From positions 62,001 to 126,000 of the forward strand of contig JABSSW010000043.1 of the NCBI GenBank assembly GCA_018902385.1: a stretch of 64,000 bases of DNA. The letters run 5' to 3'. Every line of letters begins with the position of its first letter. Position 1 is the stretch's first letter. The position numbers and the translations under genes are program-made. Origin of the DNA: Physcia stellaris (lineage: Eukaryota > Ascomycota > Lecanoromycetes > Caliciales > Physciaceae). The notes below the pieces were generated by a model, which saw nothing but the letters and a program-made list of their open reading frames with translations, ran no database searches and was not told where the DNA came from. This document shows, piece by piece, positions 23,269-36,207 of this stretch.

Positions 23269-26038
23269 TTACTGCCTCTCTCGTCTCCTCTCGGCCCCTC
23301 TCCTTCGTCTGCCCTCACCCTCAACTCTGCCTCCATTCACATCGACCGGCAGCCCATGATCCTGCCGGTAAGCTCTCTGGCCATCATGCATTGCGTCCAG
23401 CATCCCGGGATCGAAATATCCGAAACCTCTTGCTTGTCTTAGGTCGCCTACATCCTCATCCGGCTCCACGTCTGCGTCGTAGGGTGCATCCCATCGTAAT
23501 GGCTGTCGCACGGGTGGAAAAGGTAGAGGCTCACCCGGAAACGCTGGCAGCGCGCGATTTGGTCCTCTCTGTCTATCTGGGAGCGGTGGTGGGCCTATAA
23601 ATGCATTCTGATAGCCCGGGACCAAGCGTGGAGGATTGGGAGCTTGGTACGCAGCTGCCGGTAATAGGTAATTGTTCTGGAAGACCTGCGGCGGCGGCAT
23701 TGGTCTTGGTCGGTACGGAGGTATGTCCGCAAGGGGAAAAGCTCCTGGCATGTTCTGGAGAGCAGGCGGCTGCAACGCTGGAATACCAAGACGATTGGCG
23801 AGGCGTTGGCGTACTTCTGGTCCGTATTGGTCGAAACCTGGCATGACTGGGTTAAAGCTCGGCCAGGTGTTGTCATTCTCCACTTCCTGGGAGAACTTCA
23901 GCTTCAGCTGTTCTTCGGTGAGATGAGGATTTTCTGCTCGAGCTTTCTTGATGGCTTCGGCTTCGGCCTTCTGTACCTCTGCTTTACGCCGCTCATGGAA
24001 GTTGTCGTGCGTAGGGCATTTCTTGGATGATCCTTCTCGACCAAAGTGATTGTAGCCATCTTTCGTGATGTCTTTACCACAGTAGTCACAAAGGATGCCT
24101 CCGCACATGCAGACGATTTTGTTACATCCATCTTGCTTGAGTACCTGTTTCGCGCATTTAGGACAGGTCTTGAGTAGAGCTTTGGTCATTGCCTCTTCAA
24201 CAGCATGGCGCTCATCTACTCCTAGAGACTCTTTGTATTCTTTGCAGGACATCGGTACGTGCGAGTCCTTCTGGCATAGTCGGCAACTGACTCTTTCACA
24301 ATCCGGATTACGACATCTGAACTCCTTGTCGACTTTCACTGGAGGACAAATTGCTGCAAAGTCGCAAAACGGGCAAGTTTCGAGACCCGCCATATTAGCA
24401 GCTTTGAGTTCAGCTTGCTGTTGTAGGCGCTCAAGAGTGTCGAACGTCTTGGGATCAAGAGCCCGTTCTCGCTCTTTGCGGCTGTAAGTAGCAGTGCATC
24501 CACTGTCGTGCAGGCAATTGAGTCTGTATCTCTGGTTGCCGATTTCGGTGTCCGCGTACCGCTGCAGACACCCAAAGCAAAGAAAATGTGGGCAGTCACC
24601 ATCACAGTGTGTGAACTTGTAAGTTGGATAGTCGTCACAACAGGTATCGCACTCCAGTATGTCGCCTCTGTCGCGATATTCTTTCTCCTTGGCCGCTTCA
24701 GCTGCGCCAAAATCTTTCTTCGTTTGCTGCTTAGCTTGTTCTTTCTTTCGCAACTTCCTTGCTGCCATAATCTCTCTCTTCAATTCCTGAACTCCATAGC
24801 CCCCACCTCCAGACGGCATGGCATCCAGCCAAGACAGGTTCTCGTTCTGGGGTAGTGTCAGAGGTCGTATGCGTTTGAGTCTCTCGTAAGGTGGATTCTT
24901 CGAGTCTTCCCTTGTCCGGCTTGCAAGTTCGAGACTTTGGTAGGCGGCGAAAAATCGATCTGTCTCCTTAAACTTCAAATCGATGTATTTGCGTGGTATG
25001 TCAGGAAATTCCTCCTGCAATATGAGCTTTCTAAACGCCTTAGTTAGTGTCAACCCCAGATGAAGATGTAATAAAAAATTCTCTGAGTCTTCAGTTGTAT
25101 GTCGACGTCTCTCTGACCATTCTTGTGTCCTGACGCCTACATGAAAAAAGCGTCATTGTGTTGTTTCACAAGACAAGCTATGTTCGTTTTGTTCTCCAAG
25201 AACAATGTGTTAGAAACATCCCACGTATCCACGCAGGGGCTCAAGAAGGTGGCGAGTTTTTCCGGCTGTCAGACGCGAGACATAATGTGACATACGAAAA
25301 CCGATGCATTGAAGAAGAAAGCCAGACTTACGACATATTTGAGTATTGAAATGTGGCCTCGCCTCGCTCGAGGTTTTTCAAATATGCAATTTCTTCATCA
25401 TCGCTGTCAGCAAGCCTTTTCCGCTTGAGTTCCTTCTGCCGATCTTTCTCTTTGGGATATTTCTCTTTGTCGAGAATCTTTGTGATTATGTTCTCAGTGA
25501 CTGTATGGTGTTCCTGGCCTACGACGGAATTTAGCATCTGCGCATCATATAGTTCCTGGACATGGTCGTGGCATATGTCTGGGAATATATCCAATATCTC
25601 TCTCAGACAGCCATCGTAACCAGATGGAACGCTACCTCCCGCATCTGGCCATGGAGGCGATTGGGGAATTTCTGCCGCAATTTCTCCCGCATCCAGGAAG
25701 TCTGGCTCTATTAAATTGCCACCAAAATCGAAGTCATACAAATCGTCGCGCAAATCGTTGGTCATAGATGCAGCTATGCTCGCACTGTCTGAAGACAGCC
25801 GTCTAGCAGTATGCCGTCGGAGCGCTCTAGGTGGTCCATTCTCGTTGTGTTCAAGATCAGTCACATGATCAGGGAAAGTATCATTCATCCCCACGTCGAA
25901 CGGAGACAGAGGCTGAGGTCTGAGAGGGTCTGAATCACTAGTTTGTAACCGTGCATGGCGCCTCCTCAGTCCAAGTTGGTCATCGCTACTGTCATCATCA
26001 ATTTCAATAATCTCGCGGCGCTTCACCATAGTCTCCAT
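23269..26038 (-). CDS. RBR-type E3 ubiquitin ligase (RNF216/TRIAD3-like)
   Basis: Exons 25332-26038 and 23269-25030 encode 822 residues. The 301-nt intron has donor GTAAGT and a strong CTAAC branch site 12-13 nt before TTTAG. The first ~235 residues are acidic and Ser-rich, ending in a helical region (CLREILDIFPDICHDHVQEL). The RING1-IBR-RING2 set lies at about residues 360-560: CDTCCDDYPTYKFTHC and HFLCFGCLQRY, then CPFCDFAAIC and CRLCQKDSHVPMSC, then CPKCAKQVLKQDGCNKIVC followed by MCGGILCDYC, which holds the expected catalytic Cys. The C-terminal tail is Pro/Arg-rich and disordered. RBR ligases pass ubiquitin through a thioester on RING2. The order and the N-terminal helix match RNF216-type proteins better than Ariadne types, since no Ariadne domain is seen. 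Confidence 0.9.
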
Positions 26039-26935
26039 TTAGTCTCGGTCATAGACCTGAGAGTAGCAGATGAGTGGAGAGCATAGACCTGAGATAGCCT
26101 TATATGGTTTCGGGTGACGGTCGCGCTTTCTAAGGGTTCTTTATAGCTGTGAGACAACACTGCGATACTGAAAAGACTCTCAGGCGAGATTTGATACGTG
26201 ATGCTAGCCTGGCATCCGACACAAAGTGATCTGATAACGTAATAAAAGAACCTACAGCCTTCAGCAAGGCTGGGTACCTGCGGAAAGGCAAATCTCGGTC
26301 TGCCTAATAAAGCAACAGGCGGGCGGAGGCCATGTGTTAGGTTAGATGAGCCATTTCTGCAGACTTATCTGGAACAGCAGAGATACACGTGAATCCCGGA
26401 GTACCATCGAGAAGAGTGTACATATAGTCTTAGGCAAATGTCTCACGGAAATTTCGAAAAGCCGCCCCGTCAGCCCGTGTCGACGCTAAGTGAGTTTCTA
26501 CAGCCTTGTGTTATGGGTAATGCATGAAGCCGCAAATGATGTCAGCGTGAAGGTAGCCTCATAGAAGTAATGATATGGGAGTCCTGGCGAGCCTGGTGTG
26601 TTAATAGAGCATGCACAGATCTTCACGGTGCTCCCAGGTGTGCCCCGCACAACGTACTAATTTTGCTGCATCGATCACGATCAGGATTTCGAATGCCTAC
26701 TCCCGTACAGGAGAACATACGAAGAACGAACCCCGTTATAAAGTGAACATCAATTTGCGGCCAGGGTAAAATCGAAAACGATTAGGTGGCCAATAGCTGT
26801 GATGCCCACTGCCGGCTAGAAGCGGCATTCGCCAGAACCATCATGCATCCTCACATTCCTCTATAATCTCGTAAAATACACTCATGCTCGATTGTCCCCG
26901 CTCTCAGCCTTCCTTAACCTCCCTTATCACCCAGA
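26039..26935. other. Intergenic, divergent promoter region
   Basis: About 900 bp between the starts of the RBR ligase (minus) and the acetyltransferase gene (plus). No gene, repeat or RNA was recognised. Confidence 0.4.
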
Positions 26936-28203
26936 ATGTCCTCGGATCCAAGGGTACCCAGTTTCCCTCCCAGCGATTCCCCCACTCTTGCCTTAGTTCA
27001 CCCGACCCCAGAAGAAAAGTTCGAAACGTGGAAGCTCAATGGATCTAGTTGGCGAGGTCCCTTGTCATTGGAAGCTTACCTCCGTCGCGAGGAACACCTA
27101 GCAAGCCAACCCTTCAGTCAAAATGGCGGTGTCACCTTCTGGGTACTCGTTGATACTGCTTCTAGTGTCTCTCCACGACCTATTTTGGCGAGCTGCGAGT
27201 CGTACCGAAAGCGTGCGTACGTTAGCAAATCCGGTGGACAGGTGGAAGAGGTTGTTAGCCATGGTATTGGATCTGTATTCTGCAACCCTAAATTTAGGAA
27301 ACGAGGTTATGCGCGACGGATGTTTATTGAATTGGGGAGGTCGTTGGACAATTGGCAACAGAAAGACGGAAAAACAGCCGACTTCACGGTTCTGTATTCT
27401 GATATAGGAAAGGTGCGTATATGACGTTAATCACCAAGAGAGATGTGGACACTGACTGGCCTGACTAGGAGTTCTATTCGAAGCTGGGATGGCAACCTTT
27501 TCCTTCAAGTCATATTGCCTTGCATCCGGTTGCCAATGGTCAGAAGAGCTCGAGAACCAACGCCGAGCTTCCAAGAGTGTGCCCTTTATATGCTGGGGAC
27601 CTAGCAGAGCTCTGCAAAGCTGATGAGATTGCTCTTCACGACACGCTTGCAAGACCTCATGTAGAAAGATCCGGAGCCAGCATTGCTCTGATTCCCGACA
27701 TTACCACAATTCAGTGGCATCATGCGCGGGAAGAGTTCGTGGCCAACGAGCTTCTAGGAAAAGCCCCGCAAGTAAAAGGTGCAATCGTACGAGGCGAGGG
27801 AGGCCAGCGCGTATGGTGCATATGGACGCGTACATTCAGTAGCGAGCAAGAAGGGAACACGCTTCATATACTCCGGATAGTCATCGAAGGTGAAGTCGAG
27901 AAGCGCAAGAAGTCCGATGAATCTGCATCCAGAAATGGCTCAGAGGAGCCAAATCAATGGCAGATCCCGGCAGTAGCATCGATACTTCGATCTGCCTGCC
28001 TTGAGGCAGCGAACTGGGCGATGCAGGGTATCCAGCTTTGGAGCCCTACCCACTTGATAATCTTGGCGGCGAAGCAGCTCGAGCCCACTGCGAGAATCAT
28101 TGAACGCGAAGATAGCATTCCGAGTCTTCGATGGCATGGTCCAAAATTGGACCCTAATGCTGAGCTTACGTGGATCGGAAACGAGAAATATGGTTGGTGC
28201 TGA
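26936..28203 (+). CDS. LYC1-like GNAT-fold acetyltransferase
   Basis: Exons 26936-27412 and 27469-28203 encode 403 residues; the 56-nt intron is in phase 0. The N-terminal half looks like a GNAT domain: SVFCNPKFRKRGYARRMFIE matches the acetyl-CoA loop region (R/Q-x-x-G-x-G/A type), followed by TVLYSDIGKEFYSKLGWQPF. The C-terminal half (residues ~200-403) matches the overall layout of the LYC1 family, named after the Yarrowia lysine N6-acetyltransferase: WCIWTRTF, ACLEAANWAMQ and a final LTWIGNEKYGWC. The substrate here is not shown. It ends 89 bp from the 3' end of DCC1 on the opposite strand. Confidence 0.8.
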
Positions 28204-28292
28204 ATTACTGATCCATACAAGGTAACACCCATTTGGGCGAGTTTTGTTTGAAAGTCCGCAATCAGAATGTAATCCAAAAATCGGCTCCAGTA

Positions 28293-29506
28293 TCATGGCC
28301 TTGTGTTTCTGAATTTTTCATGCCATTTGCCTAGCCGTTTTCCGCTCGTCATGATTGATTGGGCAGAGCTAGCAGGGCCAGCCTGACTCTCGGCTTCCCG
28401 TGGTAAGATAATATCTCTCGATGGCTGCAGATACATTCCCTATGATTTGATGGTGAGTACGAGGCCCCTTAAATCCATCCAAAAGCGCTACTTACGTTCA
28501 AGCGATCAAGGGAAGCATGTTGTCTCCAAGCTTCGGGAAGACGGCTCTGCCACCTTTGCAAGAAGACTGAGGCCGCAATTCCTTGAGGAGGTGATTCTGA
28601 GGCGAGAAGTGTAACGCCGACCCAAGGTACACATTTGTCAACACTTATCGTCGTCCCTGTTCAATTATCAGCACTAGTTGAATTGATGGAACTTATTCGG
28701 CAAATCTTACAGCCTTCCATTGGTATAGCCTTCTCAATATGTAGTCTATCGATAACAGCTTGCAGAAGAGCAGCGGGAAAGCCATCTTCCTCTACCAGCC
28801 CAGCCAGATCATCAATATACACACTCTCTTGAAGATTGAGACCCTTGAGAACCACAGCGGAGATGATCGATCGCCAAATTTCGGATAGACAAGCTGATGA
28901 CGGGACCCAGGATATGGAATCTAGTTCGAAGGCGCATAGCTCTATCCATGCATCTTCGAATTCTTGCAAAGATACCGGTGTGTCTTTATAGATCATTGAC
29001 TTGCTTCGCCCATCCGCAGCATCAACTTCCGCCAAATAGTTGCTTTGTAGTCCCACCTGAGGACCATCGAATACTCGAAGCTCATTCTTCAGAAGTGCGC
29101 GAGCAGAGATCGTGGGGGTTGTCAGCTCGAGCGTGGTTGCACATCGAGCTATGGCGGATACACCAGCTACTGATATACCATCGCCGTCTGTAACATTTGT
29201 GATCACCTCCGATGGCTGCAGCACAAAGACAGAGTTCGATGAATGGACTTGGCGGATTTGATATGTGCTGGTGTCAGTGCACAGTACTGCATTTGCCGGC
29301 GTTGTAGCCGAGGCTCCAGTGGACTTTAGAAAAAGGCTCTCTTTAACGTAAGCATCCTACGCGAACCATCTCGAGGGCCCTGCATACCTGGGAGGATTCT
29401 CGGACGTTATGAGTCCAAGTAGATCCGGAGGCAGCTCGAGAAGGCGAAAGCTTTGTTGTTCGTGGTGAATAGTGAGAGGAACCCCGTCATGTTCTTGTGT
29501 TGCCAT
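28293..29506 (-). CDS. dcc1: Sister chromatid cohesion protein DCC1
   Basis: Four exons: 29388-29506, 28711-29336, 28496-28656 and 28293-28439, giving 350 residues. Introns are 51, 54 and 56 nt and every phase fits. Family marks are FRLLELPPDLLGLITSENPP at the N-terminus, FVLQPSEVITNV, RCATTLELT, and at the C-terminus WVGVTLLA, RWQSRLPEAW and LGKWHEKFRNTRP. The winged-helix C-terminal part is therefore complete. DCC1 joins CTF18 and CTF8 in the alternative RFC clamp loader that acts on PCNA and supports cohesion. I chose the ATG at 29506; in-frame upstream sequence looks non-coding. Confidence 0.9.
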
Positions 29507-30094
29507 TTTCTCCAGCTGATTATAACGTAGTAATTGGTAGGCAATCGAAGGGTCATGAGTGCTTCGGTCAAATGCGAGAAGACGAAGCAAGTTCAAACAA
29601 AGTGACAACCCTACGAGGCTACGAGAGAGTACTTTATTTTGACTCCGTACTGCTACCAAAATAGAAGGTCCTGTCGCTAGCGGTCGCTAAAAGCTCGCTT
29701 GATACCTTTAGCGCGATCTTCAAACTCTAAAATGACGCGTCAGTGTTGATGTTCACTGTTGACACATCGGCTCGATCGGTAACATCGGGATCGTCAGGTA
29801 CAACCATGGCCCGCGTGTTTGATCTTCCTTGCGCCTCGGGCTAGGCCGTTTGAGAATACTCTTCGGTCTCGTGGCATGGCTCTTTCAGTAGCTGACCAGT
29901 CTGTGTAAGGTCATGCTTGATGCAGACACTCACGCCTGTTGGTCTCTCCTCGGTCTCTGAATTTGCGCGCCGCGCTATCGCACCAACATTCTCGTGTTCA
30001 ACTCTACACATTGTCTCACCATATTCAACATGATCAAAACCTAGTGGAACGTCAGAGTCAATTCCACCTCATTTGAGGGCCTAATAAGACAGCC
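29507..30094. promoter_or_regulatory. Divergent promoter of DCC1 and RhoGEF gene
   Basis: A 588-bp interval between opposed start codons. No specific motif was recognised. Palindromic GCTAGCGGTCGCTAA-type sequence near 29678 is noted without a function. Confidence 0.4.
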
Positions 30095-33000
30095 ATGGTG
30101 ACCATTTCTCCGGCATTACCGCCATTACCACCAGATCTCGTGTCCTTATATTACACGAAAGAAGCACTCCTAGAAAACTTACCAGTCGTGATTCTCTATG
30201 GACCTTCTGTCACTGCCAATTCTACTCACAACAGCTCACGTATACAAGCTCACGTCTACTCTCTAGCCGGGTTTCAGTCGTTTGCTCGTCTGACAGTAGC
30301 TCCGACATCCCCTGTATATGCTGCTGTTCACCATCTACCGACTGAGAAACAAGGCGATGAAGTATCTAGAGGGCTTGCTGTTGCTTTGCTCAGCTATTTT
30401 GCACGAATCCCAAAACCCACAAAAGAGGCCTTGAAGGACCTTGTCGCTCGCCGACGGCCTAATCGCTTGGTTCCCGCAATGTTTGATGAGATGCATGCGG
30501 GAGATCTAGCTGCCAAGATGGTAAAAGCTGATCACTCTGAAGCTTCAATATCCCATATAATCTCTGCTCTTTCCAGTCAGATTATATCTTGGGTTGATAT
30601 AGATATAGTTCTACCTCAAGGAACAATAAAGAGGGTGATGACTGGCGAAGGAGGAACCCAGACCCCATCTGTCGGAGGTGACGGTCTTCCTCTGTATCAG
30701 TACGGGGATTTCACTGCCCTAATCAGCTCTTTGGGGTTGCCGACATTTCTACCTACGTCAAAGCTGAAGCGAGCTCCATCGAAACCTACAGTGCACAGTA
30801 AGAAAAAGTCTTTGACGAAGGAACAGAAAATTTTGCTACGTCGCGAGATGTGTGAGATGCTAGATACCGAGAAACGGTACGTCGACAAAATACATGAAGT
30901 CGTCCATGTCATGGGCAAAGAACTTCACGCCAGCAACAGTGGCACTGAGGCAATAAAGATAGTGAGGAGACTTTTCCCAGATAGCTTGGACCGTATACTA
31001 ACCGCAAGCACCGCATTCCACAACGAGATGGAGCGAGTCCTGGAGGAAACTGAAGATGAAGCAATCAAAGATATCGAAGTAGCGTCTGACACTGAGCATT
31101 CTGTTGGTATCAAAAGCAGAAAAAGAGACCCTACCGGTATGACCACCTTCGCGAAAACTCTTCTGGAATGGTTTCCAAAATTTGCGGGTCCGTATCAAGA
31201 CTACATGCGGTCAAGCGCAGATCTGTCAGAGATCTTAAGCCAGGCCCATCAAACGGACACTCTAATCTCTTTTAAGATCCAAGAAATGGGGGAACAGCGT
31301 TTGAGATCAGCTTTGATAGAACCTGTCCAACGTCTTCCTCGCTACAGTTTACTTATCGAAAATATGGTAGCTTTACTCCCGGCTTCACATTCTGCTTTAG
31401 CGAGTCTGCTCAAGGCCAAAGACGTTGTTACCGATATATGTGCCCTTGACTCTGGGAGCTCGGTTGACAGTACGCGAACCGTAGCCTGTCTTCGAAATTT
31501 AGTCAAAGGTTGGCCGCCAAACCTTTCCCCTCATGGCCGGCTGGTTACCGCAGCAGATATTGTAGAGCTTGAGCCTCCATACCTAGAGGCTACTGGTGGC
31601 AAACCAGGCATCGTTCTCTTATTTCCCGAGGCTTGCGTTTTGCTTCGTAAAGACGGATTTTGTACATTGTCTGCCCGGGGTATTGTTGCAGAAGTTGAAC
31701 GCCCTACCTTGAGAATCGATGCGCAGAAAGATGGAGTAACCAGCACACTGACATTTCTATGTGAGATTCCGTTAGCTGAGATATACGTCTCGCATTCTGA
31801 CAATGGCCGTCTCATGTGGTTGGGGCGGACTGCTGTCAAATCGTTGGACGCAACGACTCCCACCAGTTCTACAAGCATGAAAGTCATCATGTTGCTATCG
31901 TCATACGAAGGGAAAGCTGCACGTATGAGCGAAGAAATAGCCAAATCCCGGATTGAGGGTCGGCATTCTGAGTCTCTTCGTGAGAGCGACAAGTGGACGT
32001 TGCGTACTATCGGCCCTGCAGCACAAGGATTGGGCATCCTGGCGGCAGTATTTGAGGATGGCGACGCTAATGGCGACGACGTTCAACAGATATCAAGCAA
32101 TATAAGAGTCGTGATTGGCGGTTCTGTCTCAACTAAATCAATACTAGCTGCGAGTACAGATCTCGATATCGCCGTCTCCGTAACTCCTATAGCTAATGAT
32201 CACTATCGAATTGATTGTCGTCACGTCGATGGTAATGTCTCGACGGACACTGCCGCGGCTGACGAACTCTCTCACTCACTTCTGAAAAGCTGTAAGTAAT
32301 CTCGCATTTTACATCAAGCATTAGCTGACTTGGAGGCAGTGGAACGTATGCTCCGGATCCATCATCAGTCGCAATCGCACGGCATTGCAGACTTGTCAAT
32401 CGCCTTTCACCGCAATATTCTCAATACATTACCTATCCGAGGGCAAGAAGACGATGCCCGAGGCCGTGGCTTTAGGCCCATTTCACCCGTCAAGCTACTT
32501 TCCAATTTCTTGCATAACGGCCTTTCTAGTCAGCCTGGGACTCCCTCCAAGCAGCGCGATGATCATCCGGTCATGAAAAACATTCCTAGAATGTTACCGC
32601 CACTTCCGTCGAATGATACGAGCAAAAGTTCAGCTGACAATCTGTCCACTACCGATAAGATTGCTTCTATCCAAGCCAATGTCATGGAGACAAAAGACAC
32701 ATTAGCGCTTCTAGAAGAAACTCTTGCCAGCTACATCATAGCTCTACGTTCAAGGAGCGGCAACATTGTTGGTCGGGTACTTCGAGGCCGAGCTGCGGCT
32801 GACGAGCTAGCTGTCAATGAGCTATACAACACACTCCTTGAGGACTCTTCCCGGATACAAGCCGCTGCGGAAGTCCCTGTCGATGTTCTCTTCGTCGCGT
32901 TTGAGAAATTTCTGAAGACGGCTTGGAGAGATCGAATGGGGCCGTTGCTGGCAAGCGGTGTTTTGAAGTGCATGCAAGCCGCATTCGATGTTGGAAGACC

Positions 33001-34774
33001 TGTCGAATTCACGCATCGATTCAGGACTTCTCTAGAAGAAATGACACCTCAAAATAAACGAGGCTTTACCGCCATAATAAAACTCCTTTCTGACTTACTC
33101 GATGCTTCAGGTAACGATGGCGACCGCGGCGCATTGATGGCAAGCTTCGCTGAGGCTTTAGTTTCCGAGGGAAGCCCTCACGACTTCATATCGCTGTTTG
33201 ATCGCTTGGTTGAGGATTTTGAGATTCTCTTCGACAATAGCTTGGACGCCGTAACGAGCCTCAATTCAGATTCTCTAAAGCGTAATAGGTCTGTCAATAC
33301 TGGATCCTTGAGCTCGAATGCCTCGTCATTGCGTAGGAAGTTTGGATTTGGATCTTTGAGTCGCGAAAACAGCAAGTCGGAATCAGAATCAAAGGTTACA
33401 TCGGTATGGCGTACGCTGAGCAAGAATTCAAAAGGTCCAGGAGAGCCTCAGTCGCAGCCAGGAAGTTTATCGAAAGGGTCTTTACTCCGGTCACGGTCCA
33501 CTGATACAGATGTACGAATGTTGCCGCCATCGCGACCGGCCTCGAGAGACAGACCGGCCACGTCGAACGGAGCTTCCAGCGATCAAACAGAATCCCGACC
33601 CGGAAGCTCACACCGCTCAATGGCAGTGCTTAGTACCATTGGCGAGAATACCCCAACAAGGCTTTCCGTACTTACCAAGAAGAAACGCCGAAGCTCTCTT
33701 TCGGACCTGCAGGCGCTGCGCGACTCTCCTGTAGCGTCACCATGGAGCCCTTCGTCACCCACACAACTTCGAACACCCACCACACTTCAAAGACACGGTG
33801 CCCTAGTACGCAGCTCGCCGAGAGATCAGCACGTCAGCCTTCAAGCTTCACTATCAAGGTTTGATACGCCAAGTAAATCGGGCATTAGTCGTCTTGGATC
33901 TCCCGAGCGTGTTGGCACGCCTCAGCAAAAGACAGGTACCCCACAGCGCTTTGGCTCCCTTCAGCAAAAGGGCTCCTCGCCGCAGGCAACACGCATAGCT
34001 TCACCGAAGAGAGTCATCAATCGAATCGACGAGGCTGTCGTTGCCAGCTCCAGCCCCGTCAAGCGCAAAACATCCCAGTCCGGCATACCGACACCCAAAG
34101 GTCTCAGCGAACGCTCGTGGCCACCCAATGCAACAACACCACCCAAGAAACCCCAGCAATTACACACGCCCCAGAAGCTGCGCATGCAGAGCCCACAAAA
34201 GCTCCGCCAGCGCCTTAGCAACGAACAGAAAGCACTCGCCAATTCTTCCACAGCACTCCAGGCCGAGCTCACCGCCATCGGCAACGAGTTGTCGGCTCTC
34301 AAGCGTGCGCCTGGCACGCCCTCTCACATTTCTCCCATCAAACCACTCAACATCACGAAAGCCTCTCCTGCTCCGGCTAATAGTACCTCAGGCCCAGCTC
34401 TCACAATAGACGACCTCTCCACCCGCCTCGCGGCTCTCTCAACCACTCTCTCGACCCAAACCAGCTCCACCGCCACTCGTCTTTCTTCCCTGACATCCGA
34501 ATCAAGCACCCTGAGCGCACAACTCGACGCCGCGAACCGCAAGGTCAAGAAACTGGATGAGCTCTACCAAGAAGCAAATGCCGAGAATGAAGCGCTGTAT
34601 GAACGATTCAATGATGAGCTGGGGAAGATTTTGGCGAGGGTGAAGGGGGGTGAAGGGGTTAAGGTGCTAAGGGAGAGGGTTGGGGGGTTAGAAGGGGAAG
34701 TTGCGGCGCTGAGGGCTGAGAATAGGCGGTTGAAGAGGGAGGGCGCGGAGGATGAGAAGACTAGGGTGTTATGA
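30095..34774 (+). CDS. Rho GTPase regulator with DH (RhoGEF) and RhoGAP-like domains
   Basis: Exons 30095-32291 and 32325-34774 encode 1548 residues. The 33-nt intron is very short; its donor GTAAGT and acceptor TTAG give the right phase. A DH domain spans about residues 245-460: REMCEMLDTEKRYVDKIHE at its start and ALIEPVQRLPRYSLLIENMV, the CR3 signature, near its end. A PH-like region may follow. After a linker, about residues 915-1040 resemble a RhoGAP or break-point-cluster fold (VAFEKFLKTAWRDRM, FTAIIKLLSDLLDASG), but the catalytic arginine finger is not evident. A long Ser/Pro-rich basic region follows, then a C-terminal coiled coil (about 1455-1540). It is likely a scaffold or activator for Rho/Cdc42 in polarity or septation. 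Whether the second domain is active is unknown. Confidence 0.85.
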
Positions 34775-35887
34775 TGGCTGATTTCGAGGAATGGCTCTGG
34801 CAGAAGGTGGTCGGTGGGCGTAAACAGCGTGATAAGGTTTGGTGTGCATGGCGTTGGGGTGCTAAATACAGATGACTGCACGATTTGTACAATGAACGGA
34901 GTTTGACGGATACCAAAAGTTGATCATCACAGTGGTTGTCACAACGAATTGTGCCATCTGAGATTTCAAAGAGCATAAGGTGTGAAATTACACGAAAAGC
35001 CACGGTACCTGTGTACAGTATTATCCATGTCATTGTATGTATTCCGAATCCTTTGTACATAGGATTACCGTTTTATCCAATTATCACCATACACACTTTT
35101 CCTAAACTTCACACAGGTGCCCATACAGTAGTCCTTTCCTGAAGACGATATGCACTTCAGTTTCTCACAACCGCTTAACGACACTAGCAGACATCGGCAT
35201 CCCACAGTCTTAGTACTAAAACGCTCGGTTAAAGTCCTCTACCTAGGTAGTCCCTTGAAGATAAGTAGTAATCTAGTGTCGTGGAAAAGTTTGCTTCTTG
35301 AATGGAAGGTGGGGACAGGACACGTTCCTCCGACTTCGGAGGCTATCTCCCTTGGACAACGTACCCAGAGAAACCTCGATCGAGGTTCTCATCAATCTTG
35401 ATGCCTCGGAGCAATGCTTGTCCAGAGCCACGAACCCACCATGGGTGGATGGCTTCGACGTGCGGACGTCCACACGTTGGAGGTTGTAGTCCTCATCAGA
35501 TAATTTTCCGGCTCGCTTTAATTCTAATACGCTCTGAACTGAGCGATAGTACATCTCATTGTGCGGTAAGCTCCATGTGGTCGCAGGCATAAAGCGGCGC
35601 TATGTGTCCTGGCTGTTTGGGCATTTTTGGGGAAGACACTAGAAGCTCTGTCGGCTTGCCCAAGAATGCGACAGCTTGCTAGGTAGCCTAACTCCCCATG
35701 GGAGGCGTTGAAGTGATGATCCGATCACGGTCTGATCTTCCCGAGAGAGTCTCCGCACAGAAGTGCCAAGGTCATCTTCCATGGTGCCGAATAGACCAGC
35801 TGTGAACTCATCCGCCAATCGATGGCATATGGCGAAAACCTCTTCGGTTGAAAGGTGTAACCAAGTGCAGGCTAAGATAGAGAATTC
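34775..35887. other. Intergenic
   Basis: About 1.1 kb with no supported gene. Open frames here lack recognisable composition or splice structure. Confidence 0.4.
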
Positions 35888-36101
35888 ACGCTCGGCCCTG
35901 GGAAAATTGAGTGCGGGTCTCGTCTCAGATCACAATCATCCATCCAAACCGAATGAACCAACGATAGCCCGAATTCGGAAAAACGGCCAATCTAGAACTC
36001 CGTTCATATCAGTTTACTTTCTGAAATCCAGAGACGGGTAAGCGTGATTTGACAAGTGGTTCCTATATTTTATGCGCACTCAATCCTGTTCGGGACGAGT
36101 G
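35888..36101. mobile_element. MITE family A, diverged copy
   Basis: A 214-bp copy in the same orientation as the one at 16399, with the shared internal blocks ACAATCATCCATCCAAA, GAACCAACGA.AGCCCGAATT and GACGGGTAAGCGTGATTTGA. The terminal repeats have drifted apart from each other. TTCA flanks both sides. Confidence 0.75.
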
Positions 36102-36207
36102 TTCATTATAGTTGAGTCGTAGCTGCATCCTGTCGCCTAGTTGCGAAATCGTAGGTTTCGGAGAGTCGAGTGTTGGCAATATGAAACCGAGTCAAGGCCT
36201 TTTCACT

